Below, one piece after another: positions 1 through 7,296 of a stretch of DNA of 44,411 bases (positions are counted from its first letter, which is position 1; every line of letters starts with the position of its first letter). The translations under genes and the position numbers were made by a program. The stretch is from RUG760 sp045642205 (GTDB taxonomy: Bacteria; Bacillota; Clostridia; Lachnospirales; Bianqueaceae): the NCBI GenBank assembly GCA_045642205.1, contig JAZUIK010000225.1:1-44411 (forward strand), written 5' to 3'. The notes under the pieces were generated by a model, which worked only from the letters and a program-made list of their open reading frames with translations, searched no databases and had not been told where the DNA came from.

Positions 1-81
1 GGTGATGATACCTGGTTTGCTACCGGTGTCAGCTACATCGATGCCATCCGTGAGGCCCTTACAGCGATCAACGCTGAATAA
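1..81 (+). CDS. C-terminal fragment of an unidentified protein
   Basis: The window opens inside a reading frame whose last 26 codons end at a TAA at 79-81. The visible tail contains the string TGVSYIDAIREALTAINAE, an amphipathic helix. This is too short to assign a family. A C-terminal helix of a sugar-metabolism enzyme would fit the neighbourhood, but that is only a guess. A strong hairpin terminator follows 23 bases later, so the gene ends a transcription unit here. Confidence 0.6.
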   Translation, partial: GDDTWFATGVSYIDAIREALTAINAE

Positions 82-104
82 GGACAATCGAATCAAATAA
101 AGAG

Positions 105-138
105 TATCGCATGATCGAAAGGTCATGCGATATTTTTT
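105..138 (+). terminator. Rho-independent terminator
   Basis: A 10-bp perfect stem (TATCGCATGA at 105-114 with TCATGCGATA at 123-132) has an 8-nt loop and is followed by six T residues. It ends the transcript of the partial gene at 1-81. Confidence 0.9.
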
Positions 139-239
139 GCAAAAATTGTCAGAGAAAGAGGGGAAATATACGATGCCCCCAAGTTATTAAACTAATTTTA
201 GAAAAACGGAAAACTGCGGGAAACAGGACATAAATGGAC

Positions 240-269
240 TTGCATTTCAAAGGAATGGTGTGATAGAAT
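240..269 (+). promoter_or_regulatory. Promoter of the Gfo/Idh oxidoreductase gene
   Basis: TTGCAT at 240-245 and TAGAAT at 264-269 are separated by 18 nt, with a TG one base upstream of the -10 (extended -10). The predicted start near 276 gives a leader of about 70 nt containing a small hairpin, ACATCT-gca-AGATGT, at 294-308. This is read by eye. Confidence 0.55.
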
Positions 270-347
270 GACATCCGTGCGTTCGGATAATACATCTGCA
301 AGATGTAGTATTATGAAAGAAGTAAGTCAGTAGATAAGAGGCATTTC

Positions 348-1397
348 ATGAGTCATTATATGGGAAAAGTATATGGGGTTGTGCTGATCGGTTGTGGTCA
401 TATCGGAGAGGCACACATCAGTGACATCTATTTCCGAGAGGATATCCGTATGGTCGGTGTGGTCGATTTGAATGAGGAAACCGCCAGACTCTTTGCGAGA
501 AAATACGGTGTCGATGCCTATGCGGTAGATTATCATAAGATGATCCAGCGAGAGGATGTGGATATCGTGATCATTGCTACCTATGCCGGTTCCCATCTGG
601 AGATCCTGAAGGACTGTATTGCCGCTGGTAAACATGTACTCTGTGAAAAGCCCATGACCGAGGCGAACTTTGAAGCGGCGAAGGAATTCTATCAGGTGGC
701 AACGAAAGCGGATACGAAGATCCTGATCGCGCACATCCTTCGTCATAATGAGACTTATCAGAAAGCAAGAGAACTGATCGCTCAGGGTGCCATCGGTGAT
801 GTACGACTGGTACGCATGGTCCAGAACCACCATATCATGAATAAAGGACGCTATACCAGACTACTGCAGGATTGTCCGCCTGTTGTGGATTGCGGAGTAC
901 ATTATATCGATGTGCTGCGCTGGTTTACCGGTCTGGAAGTGGAATCAGTCTACTGCATGGGAACGGATGTCGATCACAAGGAAGGAGTACCCTTTGATCA
1001 TGGTATCCTATGTATGAAGCTCTCCAACGGAGGAAGCGCCTACTATGAGGCAGGTTGGTGCGATAATCTGGCATCTCAGAATCTGAAGGAATTCATCGGA
1101 ACCGCCGGACGAATCCGGATCGTACTGAATGATTATCGTCCCCATGACCACGAGGAGGGAGATAAGATCGACCTGTATACGTCTGATTCCGGTAATTATA
1201 CGACCATCAATTCACCTGCCAAGTACAAAGATATGTATGCACAGATCAGGACCCTGATCGATATGATCGAAAATGACACACCCGGAAATCCTTCTATCGA
1301 TGAAGCCTATGAAGCCTTCGTGATCTCCATGATCGGAGAAGAGAGTGCCAGAAGAAACGAAGTGATCCATCTCGAGCAGGGGTGGAAGAATATTTGA
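348..1397 (+). CDS. Gfo/Idh/MocA family NAD(P)-dependent oxidoreductase
   Basis: This is a 349-residue cytoplasmic dehydrogenase of the Gfo/Idh/MocA type. These enzymes oxidise or reduce sugars, inositols and related polyols. An N-terminal Rossmann fold carries GCGHIG at residues 15-20 and an acidic residue at the end of the second strand (VVD40). The family motif EKP is at residues 100-102, with Lys101 the expected catalytic base. A DCGVHYID segment further on matches the conserved D-x-G-x-H-x-x-D motif of the C-terminal substrate domain. The start at 348 is supported by AAGAGG at 336-341; an ATG four codons later is an alternative. It appears to be a single-gene unit with its own promoter. 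It converges with the LysR gene at 1424 with only 26 bp between, and no clear terminator was seen there. The substrate cannot be inferred. Confidence 0.9.
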   Translation: MSHYMGKVYGVVLIGCGHIGEAHISDIYFREDIRMVGVVDLNEETARLFARKYGVDAYAVDYHKMIQREDVDIVIIATYAGSHLEILKDCIAAGKHVLCEKPMTEANFEAAKEFYQVATKADTKILIAHILRHNETYQKARELIAQGAIGDVRLVRMVQNHHIMNKGRYTRLLQDCPPVVDCGVHYIDVLRWFTGLEVESVYCMGTDVDHKEGVPFDHGILCMKLSNGGSAYYEAGWCDNLASQNLKEFIGTAGRIRIVLNDYRPHDHEEGDKIDLYTSDSGNYTTINSPAKYKDMYAQIRTLIDMIENDTPGNPSIDEAYEAFVISMIGEESARRNEVIHLEQGWKNI

Positions 1398-1423
1398 GTT
1401 TTCAAATAGACGCACAAGAAGCT

Positions 1424-2302
1424 TTACGGATCACGGAGTTTAGTTAACAGGATATCGATAATTGCTTTTGTGTGATTATCTATAACTTTGAGGGGATTGG
1501 TTACAAAATAGAAATTTCTAGACATCTTATCATCAATAATTCTACATGTCGATAAGAAACCCTGATTTATATATTGCTTGGCATAGGATTCAGGAATTAG
1601 AGATACCCCAAAATCATTTCGGACCAGTTCAATAATAGACAAAGTCGAGGAACACTCAGCGACAGGTGAAAGCATAGACTTGTGTTGAAAAAACAAAGTT
1701 TCGAGATGTTTTCGACCGCTGCTTCCTTGTTCTCGCGTGATAATTGGAAATTTTGCAAATTCAGCAAGAGAATAATTAGCATTTCGCTGATTGCTATATG
1801 AAGACATGATAGGAATGAGGCAATCTCCTCCAACAACTTGATACTTGAGTTCTTTTTGATAAACTATCCCATCCTCAATTAATGCAAAATCGATGAGACC
1901 GAGTGAGACTAACCTGGAAATATTTTCTTGAGAATCAACGACGAGATTGATGTTAATTTCCGAGAACTGGGGTGTAATTTCACGAATTATCGGAGGAAGG
2001 ATAAATGTACCTATAGTTGAAGTGCATCCTATTTTCACCACCAGTTTGTGGTTAGTAATTTGCTTTTGAGTTTTTTCGACCATTTCAAGGATGGTCTTTC
2101 CAGAAAAGTATAATGTATCACCATCTTCGGTAGGGACAATACTATGGTGATATCGATTAAACAAAGCTCGATTAAGTTCTTTTTCGAGGGTCTTAAGTGT
2201 CCGAGATAATGAAGAGGGCTCAAGCTGTAGGAAGAGAGCTGCCTCGGAGATACTTTGCTTTTCGTATATTATTGTAAAGATTTCTAGTTGATATAAGTTC
2301 AT
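1424..2302 (-). CDS. LysR family transcriptional regulator
   Basis: This is a 292-residue DNA-binding regulator. The first 60 or so residues form a winged helix-turn-helix typical of LysR proteins (MNLYQLEIFTIIYEKQSISEAA onward, then SSLSRTLKTLEKELNRALFNR). Residues from about 90 match the periplasmic-binding-like effector domain, including a PIITREQGSSGRKHLE segment. Length is normal for the family. Base composition is markedly AT-rich (about 38% G+C in a sampled line) compared with over 50% in the genes to the right, so it belongs to a compositional island with the next two genes. It is divergent from the gene at 2622, the classical LysR arrangement. Overlapping palindromes in the shared intergenic region are candidate binding sites. 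The effector is unknown. Confidence 0.9.
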   Translation of the reverse strand: MNLYQLEIFTIIYEKQSISEAALFLQLEPSSLSRTLKTLEKELNRALFNRYHHSIVPTEDGDTLYFSGKTILEMVEKTQKQITNHKLVVKIGCTSTIGTFILPPIIREITPQFSEININLVVDSQENISRLVSLGLIDFALIEDGIVYQKELKYQVVGGDCLIPIMSSYSNQRNANYSLAEFAKFPIITREQGSSGRKHLETLFFQHKSMLSPVAECSSTLSIIELVRNDFGVSLIPESYAKQYINQGFLSTCRIIDDKMSRNFYFVTNPLKVIDNHTKAIIDILLTKLRDP

Positions 2303-2356
2303 CTCTCATCTTCTCTTTCTGGATATGCTTTGTTCAGCTTCTCTGTTCTGAATACT

Positions 2357-2365
2357 ATTATAACA
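2357..2365 (-). promoter_or_regulatory. Candidate extended -10 of the LysR gene
   Basis: Read on the minus strand this is TGTTATAAT, a consensus TATAAT with the TG extension, 55 bp upstream of the LysR start. No good -35 is visible, which suits an extended -10 promoter or an autoregulated one. Confidence 0.4.
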
Positions 2366-2467
2366 TATAAGTTTATAGAATATGACTTGAGAGTTATTTA
2401 CAAATTGATATTAGCAGACTAGTATCGGTTATAGACAATAAGGATTACAAAGAGAGCGGGAATCCTA

Positions 2468-2508
2468 TTGTATAACTGATACAAATCAGTATGTGTTTTA
2501 TCTACAAT
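2468..2508. promoter_or_regulatory. Overlapping palindromes and -10, candidate LysR operator
   Basis: The 320-bp divergent intergenic region 2303-2621 contains TTGTAT-AACTG-ATACAA (2468-2484), a perfect interrupted palindrome of the kind LysR proteins bind. A second perfect inverted repeat, ACTGAT-acaa-ATCAGT (2475-2490), overlaps it. A TACAAT hexamer at 2503-2508 would serve as -10 for the rightward gene. Its -35 position (about 2480-2485) is non-consensus and lies inside the palindromes, as expected for an activator-dependent promoter. The link to the LysR protein is inferred from position. Confidence 0.45.
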
Positions 2509-2510
2509 AG

Positions 2511-2612
2511 ATAGAGGAGGAAAGTGTCACGCCAAATTCTGTATTAGCGGTCTTTTTAAGTTTAACAACAGTATTGTCGTCTATATCAGCCCTTGATGTA
2601 TCAAAATGGTAG
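2511..2612 (+). pseudogene. Short hydrophobic open frame without a start codon
   Basis: Immediately downstream of the candidate promoter, a strong ribosome-binding site (AGGAGG at 2515-2520) sits in an open frame running from a stop at 2508 to the TAG at 2610-2612. The frame encodes a hydrophobic stretch (PNSVLAVFLSLTTVLSSISA) but has no ATG, GTG or TTG at the right distance. The GTG at 2524 is in another frame and gives only a seven-codon peptide. It may be a frameshifted remnant of a small membrane peptide gene, a leader, or chance. Confidence 0.2.
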
Positions 2613-2621
2613 GAAAATGAT

Positions 2622-3548
2622 TTGTCTGAAATAATACGACAGGAAGTTCTCGAATATCCTAAGGAAGATTGTTTTTGGATGGAGGATATTTTTGTGTGTT
2701 ATAATACATTGGAGGATGAAACAATTGAATTTGCATTCAATACAGGAGAATGTGTGATATATGAAATGGTTTCGAAAGAAGGAGAAGTTTTAGAGCATTC
2801 AAGACAGGAAACTGCAGTAGAATTTGTGACTCCGGAAGATACTATACAACAGCTTAATTATATACTAATGAATAGTAATGGCTATTCTGATGATGAGAAG
2901 ATCGCAATGCTTACTAAATTAGGATATAAAGAGCAGGTGTATAATGAAGTTGTATATTATGAACGTCTTCCTGAGAGTTCTCAGCAGGATAGTAAAGCTG
3001 CGTCTCGATCTTTTAGGATAGGATTGACTGATCTGATAAATAAATATCCTGTCCGAAGTGGATATCAATTGTTAACAACATCGTTTTATTGTTCATATCT
3101 GCGTACTCAGAAAACAGTTATCGTCCGTGATGATAGAAATAATTATGTGGAATCAGGAAGCAGAATGGGAACATTTTTGGCTGGAGCATCTATAGTAGTT
3201 GCAGCTGCCACTCTTTGGATAGATCCAGCATCATTGCTGAATATCCTTGGGCTTGCATCGAGCGTCTCAACATTTCCGTGGGATGCGACTGTAACTCGAG
3301 TAAAGGATGCTTATTCCTATAGATACAGATATGGGCAAGTGTATGATACGACAGTATATAATGCGTGGGTAACAACATCATCAGAATGGTGTTATGACTA
3401 TTATACTGTTAGTAATCAGGGAAACGGATATCAATGGGGAGAAAAACCGGGAACATGTAATGAATTGTTTCCGGCAGCAACGATTGCCAGTGATTCAGCG
3501 AATGCTTATAACTATGCATTGAATTTGAATGGATTTTGGCCATGGTAA
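2622..3548 (+). CDS. Unrecognised protein with an internal hydrophobic segment
   Basis: I do not recognise this 308-residue protein. Residues 1-100 are acidic and soluble-looking (VEFVTPEDTIQQLNYILMNS and similar). Around residues 185-225 there is a hydrophobic stretch rich in Ala, Val and Leu (TFLAGASIVVAAATLW and following) that could span or insert into a membrane. The C-terminal 90 residues are rich in Tyr, Trp, Ser, Thr and Asn, contain two Cys and end in FWPW. No signal peptide is evident. The start is a TTG with AGGA 7 nt upstream; no in-frame ATG fits better. The gene is AT-rich like the LysR gene and overlaps the next gene by 7 nt, suggesting translational coupling. The tail composition resembles surface or secreted polypeptides, but no function is claimed. 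Confidence 0.65.
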   Translation: MSEIIRQEVLEYPKEDCFWMEDIFVCYNTLEDETIEFAFNTGECVIYEMVSKEGEVLEHSRQETAVEFVTPEDTIQQLNYILMNSNGYSDDEKIAMLTKLGYKEQVYNEVVYYERLPESSQQDSKAASRSFRIGLTDLINKYPVRSGYQLLTTSFYCSYLRTQKTVIVRDDRNNYVESGSRMGTFLAGASIVVAAATLWIDPASLLNILGLASSVSTFPWDATVTRVKDAYSYRYRYGQVYDTTVYNAWVTTSSEWCYDYYTVSNQGNGYQWGEKPGTCNELFPAATIASDSANAYNYALNLNGFWPW

Positions 3549-3931
3549 AGAAGATATATCAATGTTTTGTTGTAAAAGTAATACTGGTATTGCTGATGGG
3601 ATATTGTATCGGAGAGATCTTTGTCTGGATTGAGCATGTTCAAACGTACAATCAGATTATACAACAAGCACCAGTTCATCCTGAAGAATTATTAAGCAAT
3701 GCAAGTTATTCGTGGACTAGTACTCAATATGATGGTGAATGGTTCTTCTTCGAAAATACTTGTTCGCTTATCTATATAACTAATGAGTATTCATTGCAGG
3801 ACGCAGATGGCACGGTTCTAGTGTTCTGGGATGGTGGAAACGGGGCAAGTTATCAGTACCGCAGGAACGAAGGACAAATTGAACTTTGGATGGTTACAAT
3901 TGATGATAGACAATATAAAATACAGCGTTAG
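3542..3931 (+). CDS. Unrecognised small membrane-anchored protein
   Basis: This 129-residue protein begins MVKKIYQCF, followed by one hydrophobic segment at about residues 9-29 (VVKVILVLLMGYCIGEIFVW). That segment would act as a signal anchor. The remaining 100 residues would face outside and include aromatic-rich beta-like sequence (DGEWFFFENTCSLIYITNEY). The ATG at 3542 overlaps the 3' end of the preceding gene and is preferred over a TTG two codons upstream. Composition matches the AT-rich island. It is probably co-expressed with the 2622 gene and may work with it. No family was recognised. Confidence 0.6.
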   Translation: MVKKIYQCFVVKVILVLLMGYCIGEIFVWIEHVQTYNQIIQQAPVHPEELLSNASYSWTSTQYDGEWFFFENTCSLIYITNEYSLQDADGTVLVFWDGGNGASYQYRRNEGQIELWMVTIDDRQYKIQR

Positions 3932-3988
3932 TCCATTTGGGAGTTAGGATTTTACCCGCCTATGAATTAGTTTTCCCCAAAAATGAAG

Positions 3989-4029
3989 CCCCCGACATCA
4001 AAGAATGTTACACTCTTTGACGTCGGGGG
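3989..4029. terminator. Terminator between convergent genes
   Basis: A 16-bp stem (3989-4004 with 4014-4029) has a 9-nt loop. The single imperfect pair is A-C when transcribed rightward but G-U when transcribed leftward, and a T-rich run follows on the minus strand. It therefore mainly serves the minus-strand gene ending at 4052. A TTTTATTT tract on the plus side could also let it stop the rightward transcript from 3931. Confidence 0.8.
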
Positions 4030-4051
4030 ACTTTTATTTACGAGCAATATC

Positions 4052-5728
4052 TTAGTTCAACGCATCGATCTCTTCGTTGACTTTATTTCTCAGTTTCAGC
4101 TCAAAATCTTCACCGGTAGGATAATCATTGAAGGTGATCTCACTGCCGATGACTTCCAGCATGAGTGCTTTCACATGCTCACGATCGGTCAGGGATTCCA
4201 GAAGCTGTAATGCTCTCTGGTCCTGCAGACCTTCGTTGAAATGGATCAGACGCTGGGAGATGATGGGCTTGCCGTCTTCTCCGGGATAGAGAACAAAGGG
4301 ATCGCCTGCAGGCCATGCACCGTCACCGTCCGTTACCTGGAAGGGATTGATATGGCGCAGAGACTGACGGGAATTGTAGAAATTCAGACCCCACTGAAGG
4401 AATCCGTCCACATCCTCTTCGTACATCTGAAGACCAAGGACACGGGTACGATAGCCGGGCATATTCATAAAGCGGTTGGAGAGATTATCGGTTCCCTGTC
4501 CGCAGCAATAGTAGACCCAGAATTCTTCAGGACGCTTGCCCTCCAGGAAAGGAGCCAGAGCAGAAGTACAGACTACCGGGATCTCACTGACACCGGAGTA
4601 GTAGTAATCGTAATCACTCAGGGCATCCATGAGGGGATATCCATCGATCAAAGGCTGAACGATGTTCTTCAGTCTCAGGTACTGAGGCAGATGATCACCA
4701 TGGGGCTCATCGGTCAGATGGAAGTAGGTGCAGCCACGCATATTCAGTGTATCGATATGCTTGACCAGAAGGGGAAGGTAAGCGGTAAGGAAAGCCTTGT
4801 ACTCATCGGAAGTGGACTCAACATCCCAACCGAAGATGCGCTTATACTCTCCGTCGATGGTAGCCATGACCTTGGGACATGCCTTGCCGCCCCACTGAGT
4901 GAACAGGTGGCTCAGTTCGAAGTATTCCATGCCGGCCTCACGGGCAGTAGCAATGAAACGATCAAATAAAGTGAAATCGAAGCTGTAGGAAGCAGGATCT
5001 TTCATGCTGCCGTTCACGGTAACACCGACAGTCTGAACGGTGGTTCTCTCTCCGCCGATCTGGGTATCCAGAGGGGGAGTGAACATGGGAACAAGGATCA
5101 TATTCTGACCATATTTACGGGCAGCCTTAGCCTGTTCCTTAACGATAGACCAGTGCTCCTCGGAGAACACGGGGACTTTGTAGAAATCTGCCAGACAGTC
5201 CGTATGGAACCAGGCAGTATAGACCAGCTTCTGATGGGGGATAGCGGCTTTCATGACAGTGATGGAGGTCTCCGCACTAAAAGGAGGATAAGTACCCTCG
5301 CCGTCACCGCTGGGAATAAAGTTTACATTGATCTTATGCTCGCCGGCAGCAGCGTTGTCTGTATCTACCTGGAAGAAGAACGATGTCCAACGTCCGGTAG
5401 GGATGGTATAGATACCATCGACAGGAGGCATCAGAGGATCGGGGAACATACCAGGCTCATTCTTCAGATAACGGCTGTCTTCGTTGTTGAAATAGGGAAG
5501 AGTTACCGGAATATAACCGACCTGATTGACAGTAACAGGCAGGTCAGAGGTAACTTCCACTTTCATGGAGAGACGACCGAAATGATGGGGCTGGTGATCG
5601 GGAGCGACAGCAACCTGGAAGGAAGCGATCTCACCCTTCAGAAAAGTCAAGGGTTGAGTCAGGGGCTTGGGAGCCTCTGCGGGAAATACCTTTTCCAGAG
5701 AGGAAAGGATCCTGGTCTCAATGTTCAT
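4052..5728 (-). CDS. DUF4091 (GH123-like) glycoside hydrolase-type protein
   Basis: This 558-residue protein has an N-terminal beta-rich region (about 1-165) followed by a TIM-barrel-like domain typical of DUF4091 (glycoside hydrolase family 123-like). In characterised GH123 enzymes an adjacent Asp-Glu pair serves substrate-assisted hydrolysis of beta-N-acetylgalactosaminides. Here the equivalent pair is probably Asp340-Glu341 in HLTDEP. No signal peptide is present, so it would act on imported oligosaccharides in the cytoplasm. The start is ATG 5728, 8 nt after AGGAGG (5737-5742); a TTG two codons upstream lies too close to that site. It lies 38 bp downstream of the MutS-like pair on the same strand and probably shares their transcript. 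Substrate is inferred only from family resemblance. Confidence 0.75.
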   Translation of the reverse strand: MNIETRILSSLEKVFPAEAPKPLTQPLTFLKGEIASFQVAVAPDHQPHHFGRLSMKVEVTSDLPVTVNQVGYIPVTLPYFNNEDSRYLKNEPGMFPDPLMPPVDGIYTIPTGRWTSFFFQVDTDNAAAGEHKINVNFIPSGDGEGTYPPFSAETSITVMKAAIPHQKLVYTAWFHTDCLADFYKVPVFSEEHWSIVKEQAKAARKYGQNMILVPMFTPPLDTQIGGERTTVQTVGVTVNGSMKDPASYSFDFTLFDRFIATAREAGMEYFELSHLFTQWGGKACPKVMATIDGEYKRIFGWDVESTSDEYKAFLTAYLPLLVKHIDTLNMRGCTYFHLTDEPHGDHLPQYLRLKNIVQPLIDGYPLMDALSDYDYYYSGVSEIPVVCTSALAPFLEGKRPEEFWVYYCCGQGTDNLSNRFMNMPGYRTRVLGLQMYEEDVDGFLQWGLNFYNSRQSLRHINPFQVTDGDGAWPAGDPFVLYPGEDGKPIISQRLIHFNEGLQDQRALQLLESLTDREHVKALMLEVIGSEITFNDYPTGEDFELKLRNKVNEEIDALN

Positions 5729-5766
5729 AACCAAAACCTCCTAGTTTTACATATCCGATAAGAAGA

Positions 5767-7296
5767 TCAGAAAACTCCGGTCTCCTTGTGGAGTACTTCC
5801 TTAGCATAACTGGTGAACTGAGGCTGACCACGTTCGATGTGGTAGCTGGCAGCGACATCCGCACCGGTGCCGGTGGCAACGGCGATGATACTGCTGACAG
5901 TGCTGCCGCCCAGTTCTTTGTTCATATCCTCTGCGCCGCTGGCCAGATCATAGATATGAGTGACCCAGATGCCCTTATAGCCCTGCAGTTTGCAGGCAGA
6001 GAGGACTTCGCGGCTTAAGAACAGGTTCTCCATGGGAGAGGTACCTGTAATAGGCTCGTTGCAAAGAAGAAGACTATCCGCCGTCGCCTGATCCAGACCA
6101 AGACGAACGGTCTTCAGCTCCTGACCTAATTTACCATGCTGCAGGTTGGTGTTCTCTTCGTGGGAGAATACGGTAACGATCTTATCTACGGGAGAGAGGG
6201 TTGCCTCTTCGCAGGCTACGGGCCATCCCAGCTGGAAGATCGCCTGGGTTACACCAACAGAGCGCAGGAACGTTGTTTTACCACCCTGGTTGATACCGGT
6301 AAGCACCAGGATCTCACCGCCTTCCTTGAAAGCGATATCGTTCGGGATGGTACCACCCTTTTTGAAAACGGAAAGGATGGGATTATACATATTTTTAACC
6401 GTGAAGGCTTTATCCTCGATGGGCCTGATGGAAGGATAGCAGACCGGTGTCTTGGTGAGCTTCATCTGCTTTAAGTACAGAAGGGCACCCAGATAGAAGG
6501 ACAGATCCTGATACAGATCTTCAAGATCACCGGTAATACGGTTCAGTGTACGGGTGAATTCCTTCTGGTTGTTGGAAAGCTGTACACGGACAAGTTCCTC
6601 GGTGGGAGTCTTCATATCCTTCAGAGGAGAAAGATCCATGGGCTTTTGAGCATGGCGGTTCTCCTTCATGACATGGGAGGAAAGAAGTCCCTTCACATAT
6701 TTTTCCTTATCGATGCTGATAAGCGCAGCACCTAAGGTACGAAGTCTTCCATCCATGGTGAAACGGATCTTGAAACTGCCCAGCTGTTCTAAGCCACCGC
6801 AGTAACGCTCCCACTGTTTCTGGAAATCAGCGGTGAAATTGGTGGATACCTTGGCATCGATCATTTCGGAAAGCTTGATAAGACCACGGGAAGAGAGCTT
6901 GCCCTGGGCGATCTTTTCCTTCAGCTCTTCAGACAAGGCGGACATGGTGCTGAAAGAAAGCTGCAGTACGGAAAATTCACGGATACTCTCGGCATAGAAT
7001 TCATCGGATACCGGAACATCCTGCAGCTGGTGGATCTGGGAGATAGTCTTGCAGACCGCATTGATACTCTCTACCAGATGGGGATCAGCTTCCAGCTCTG
7101 TCAGAACTTCACGGCGGAACAGAAGGTCTTCCACATCCGTGGTCAGAAACTGTGTCCAATCCAGTGCGTGGGAACCGTGATGTGACTCGAAGATGCGGCC
7201 TAAATAACTATCCAGCATCAGATCCGTCTGTGCCTGGGGAGTCATTTCCAGACGGGTCGCGTTTTTGTTAACGTCCGTTGTTGTCAGAAATCCCAT
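5767..7296 (-). CDS. MutS-like ATPase, second of a tandem pair
   Basis: This 509-residue protein has a MutS-type ABC ATPase domain at its C-terminal end and an alpha-helical core/lever-like region before it. It lacks the N-terminal mismatch-binding domains of MutS1. The P-loop is GINQGGKTT (334-342), where classical MutS has GPNxxGKS/T. Walker B reads LLLCNEP (410-416), with Asn413 in place of the usual Asp but Glu414 kept. VTH at 445-447 is the switch-histidine region. The start ATG 7296 has AGGAGA 8 nt upstream and lies inside the end of the preceding gene (29-nt overlap), implying coupled translation. From memory, the literature describes side-by-side MutS subfamilies (MutS7/MutS8) likely to form heteromers, and this pair may belong there. 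No repair role is demonstrated. Confidence 0.8.
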   Translation of the reverse strand: MGFLTTTDVNKNATRLEMTPQAQTDLMLDSYLGRIFESHHGSHALDWTQFLTTDVEDLLFRREVLTELEADPHLVESINAVCKTISQIHQLQDVPVSDEFYAESIREFSVLQLSFSTMSALSEELKEKIAQGKLSSRGLIKLSEMIDAKVSTNFTADFQKQWERYCGGLEQLGSFKIRFTMDGRLRTLGAALISIDKEKYVKGLLSSHVMKENRHAQKPMDLSPLKDMKTPTEELVRVQLSNNQKEFTRTLNRITGDLEDLYQDLSFYLGALLYLKQMKLTKTPVCYPSIRPIEDKAFTVKNMYNPILSVFKKGGTIPNDIAFKEGGEILVLTGINQGGKTTFLRSVGVTQAIFQLGWPVACEEATLSPVDKIVTVFSHEENTNLQHGKLGQELKTVRLGLDQATADSLLLCNEPITGTSPMENLFLSREVLSACKLQGYKGIWVTHIYDLASGAEDMNKELGGSTVSSIIAVATGTGADVAASYHIERGQPQFTSYAKEVLHKETGVF

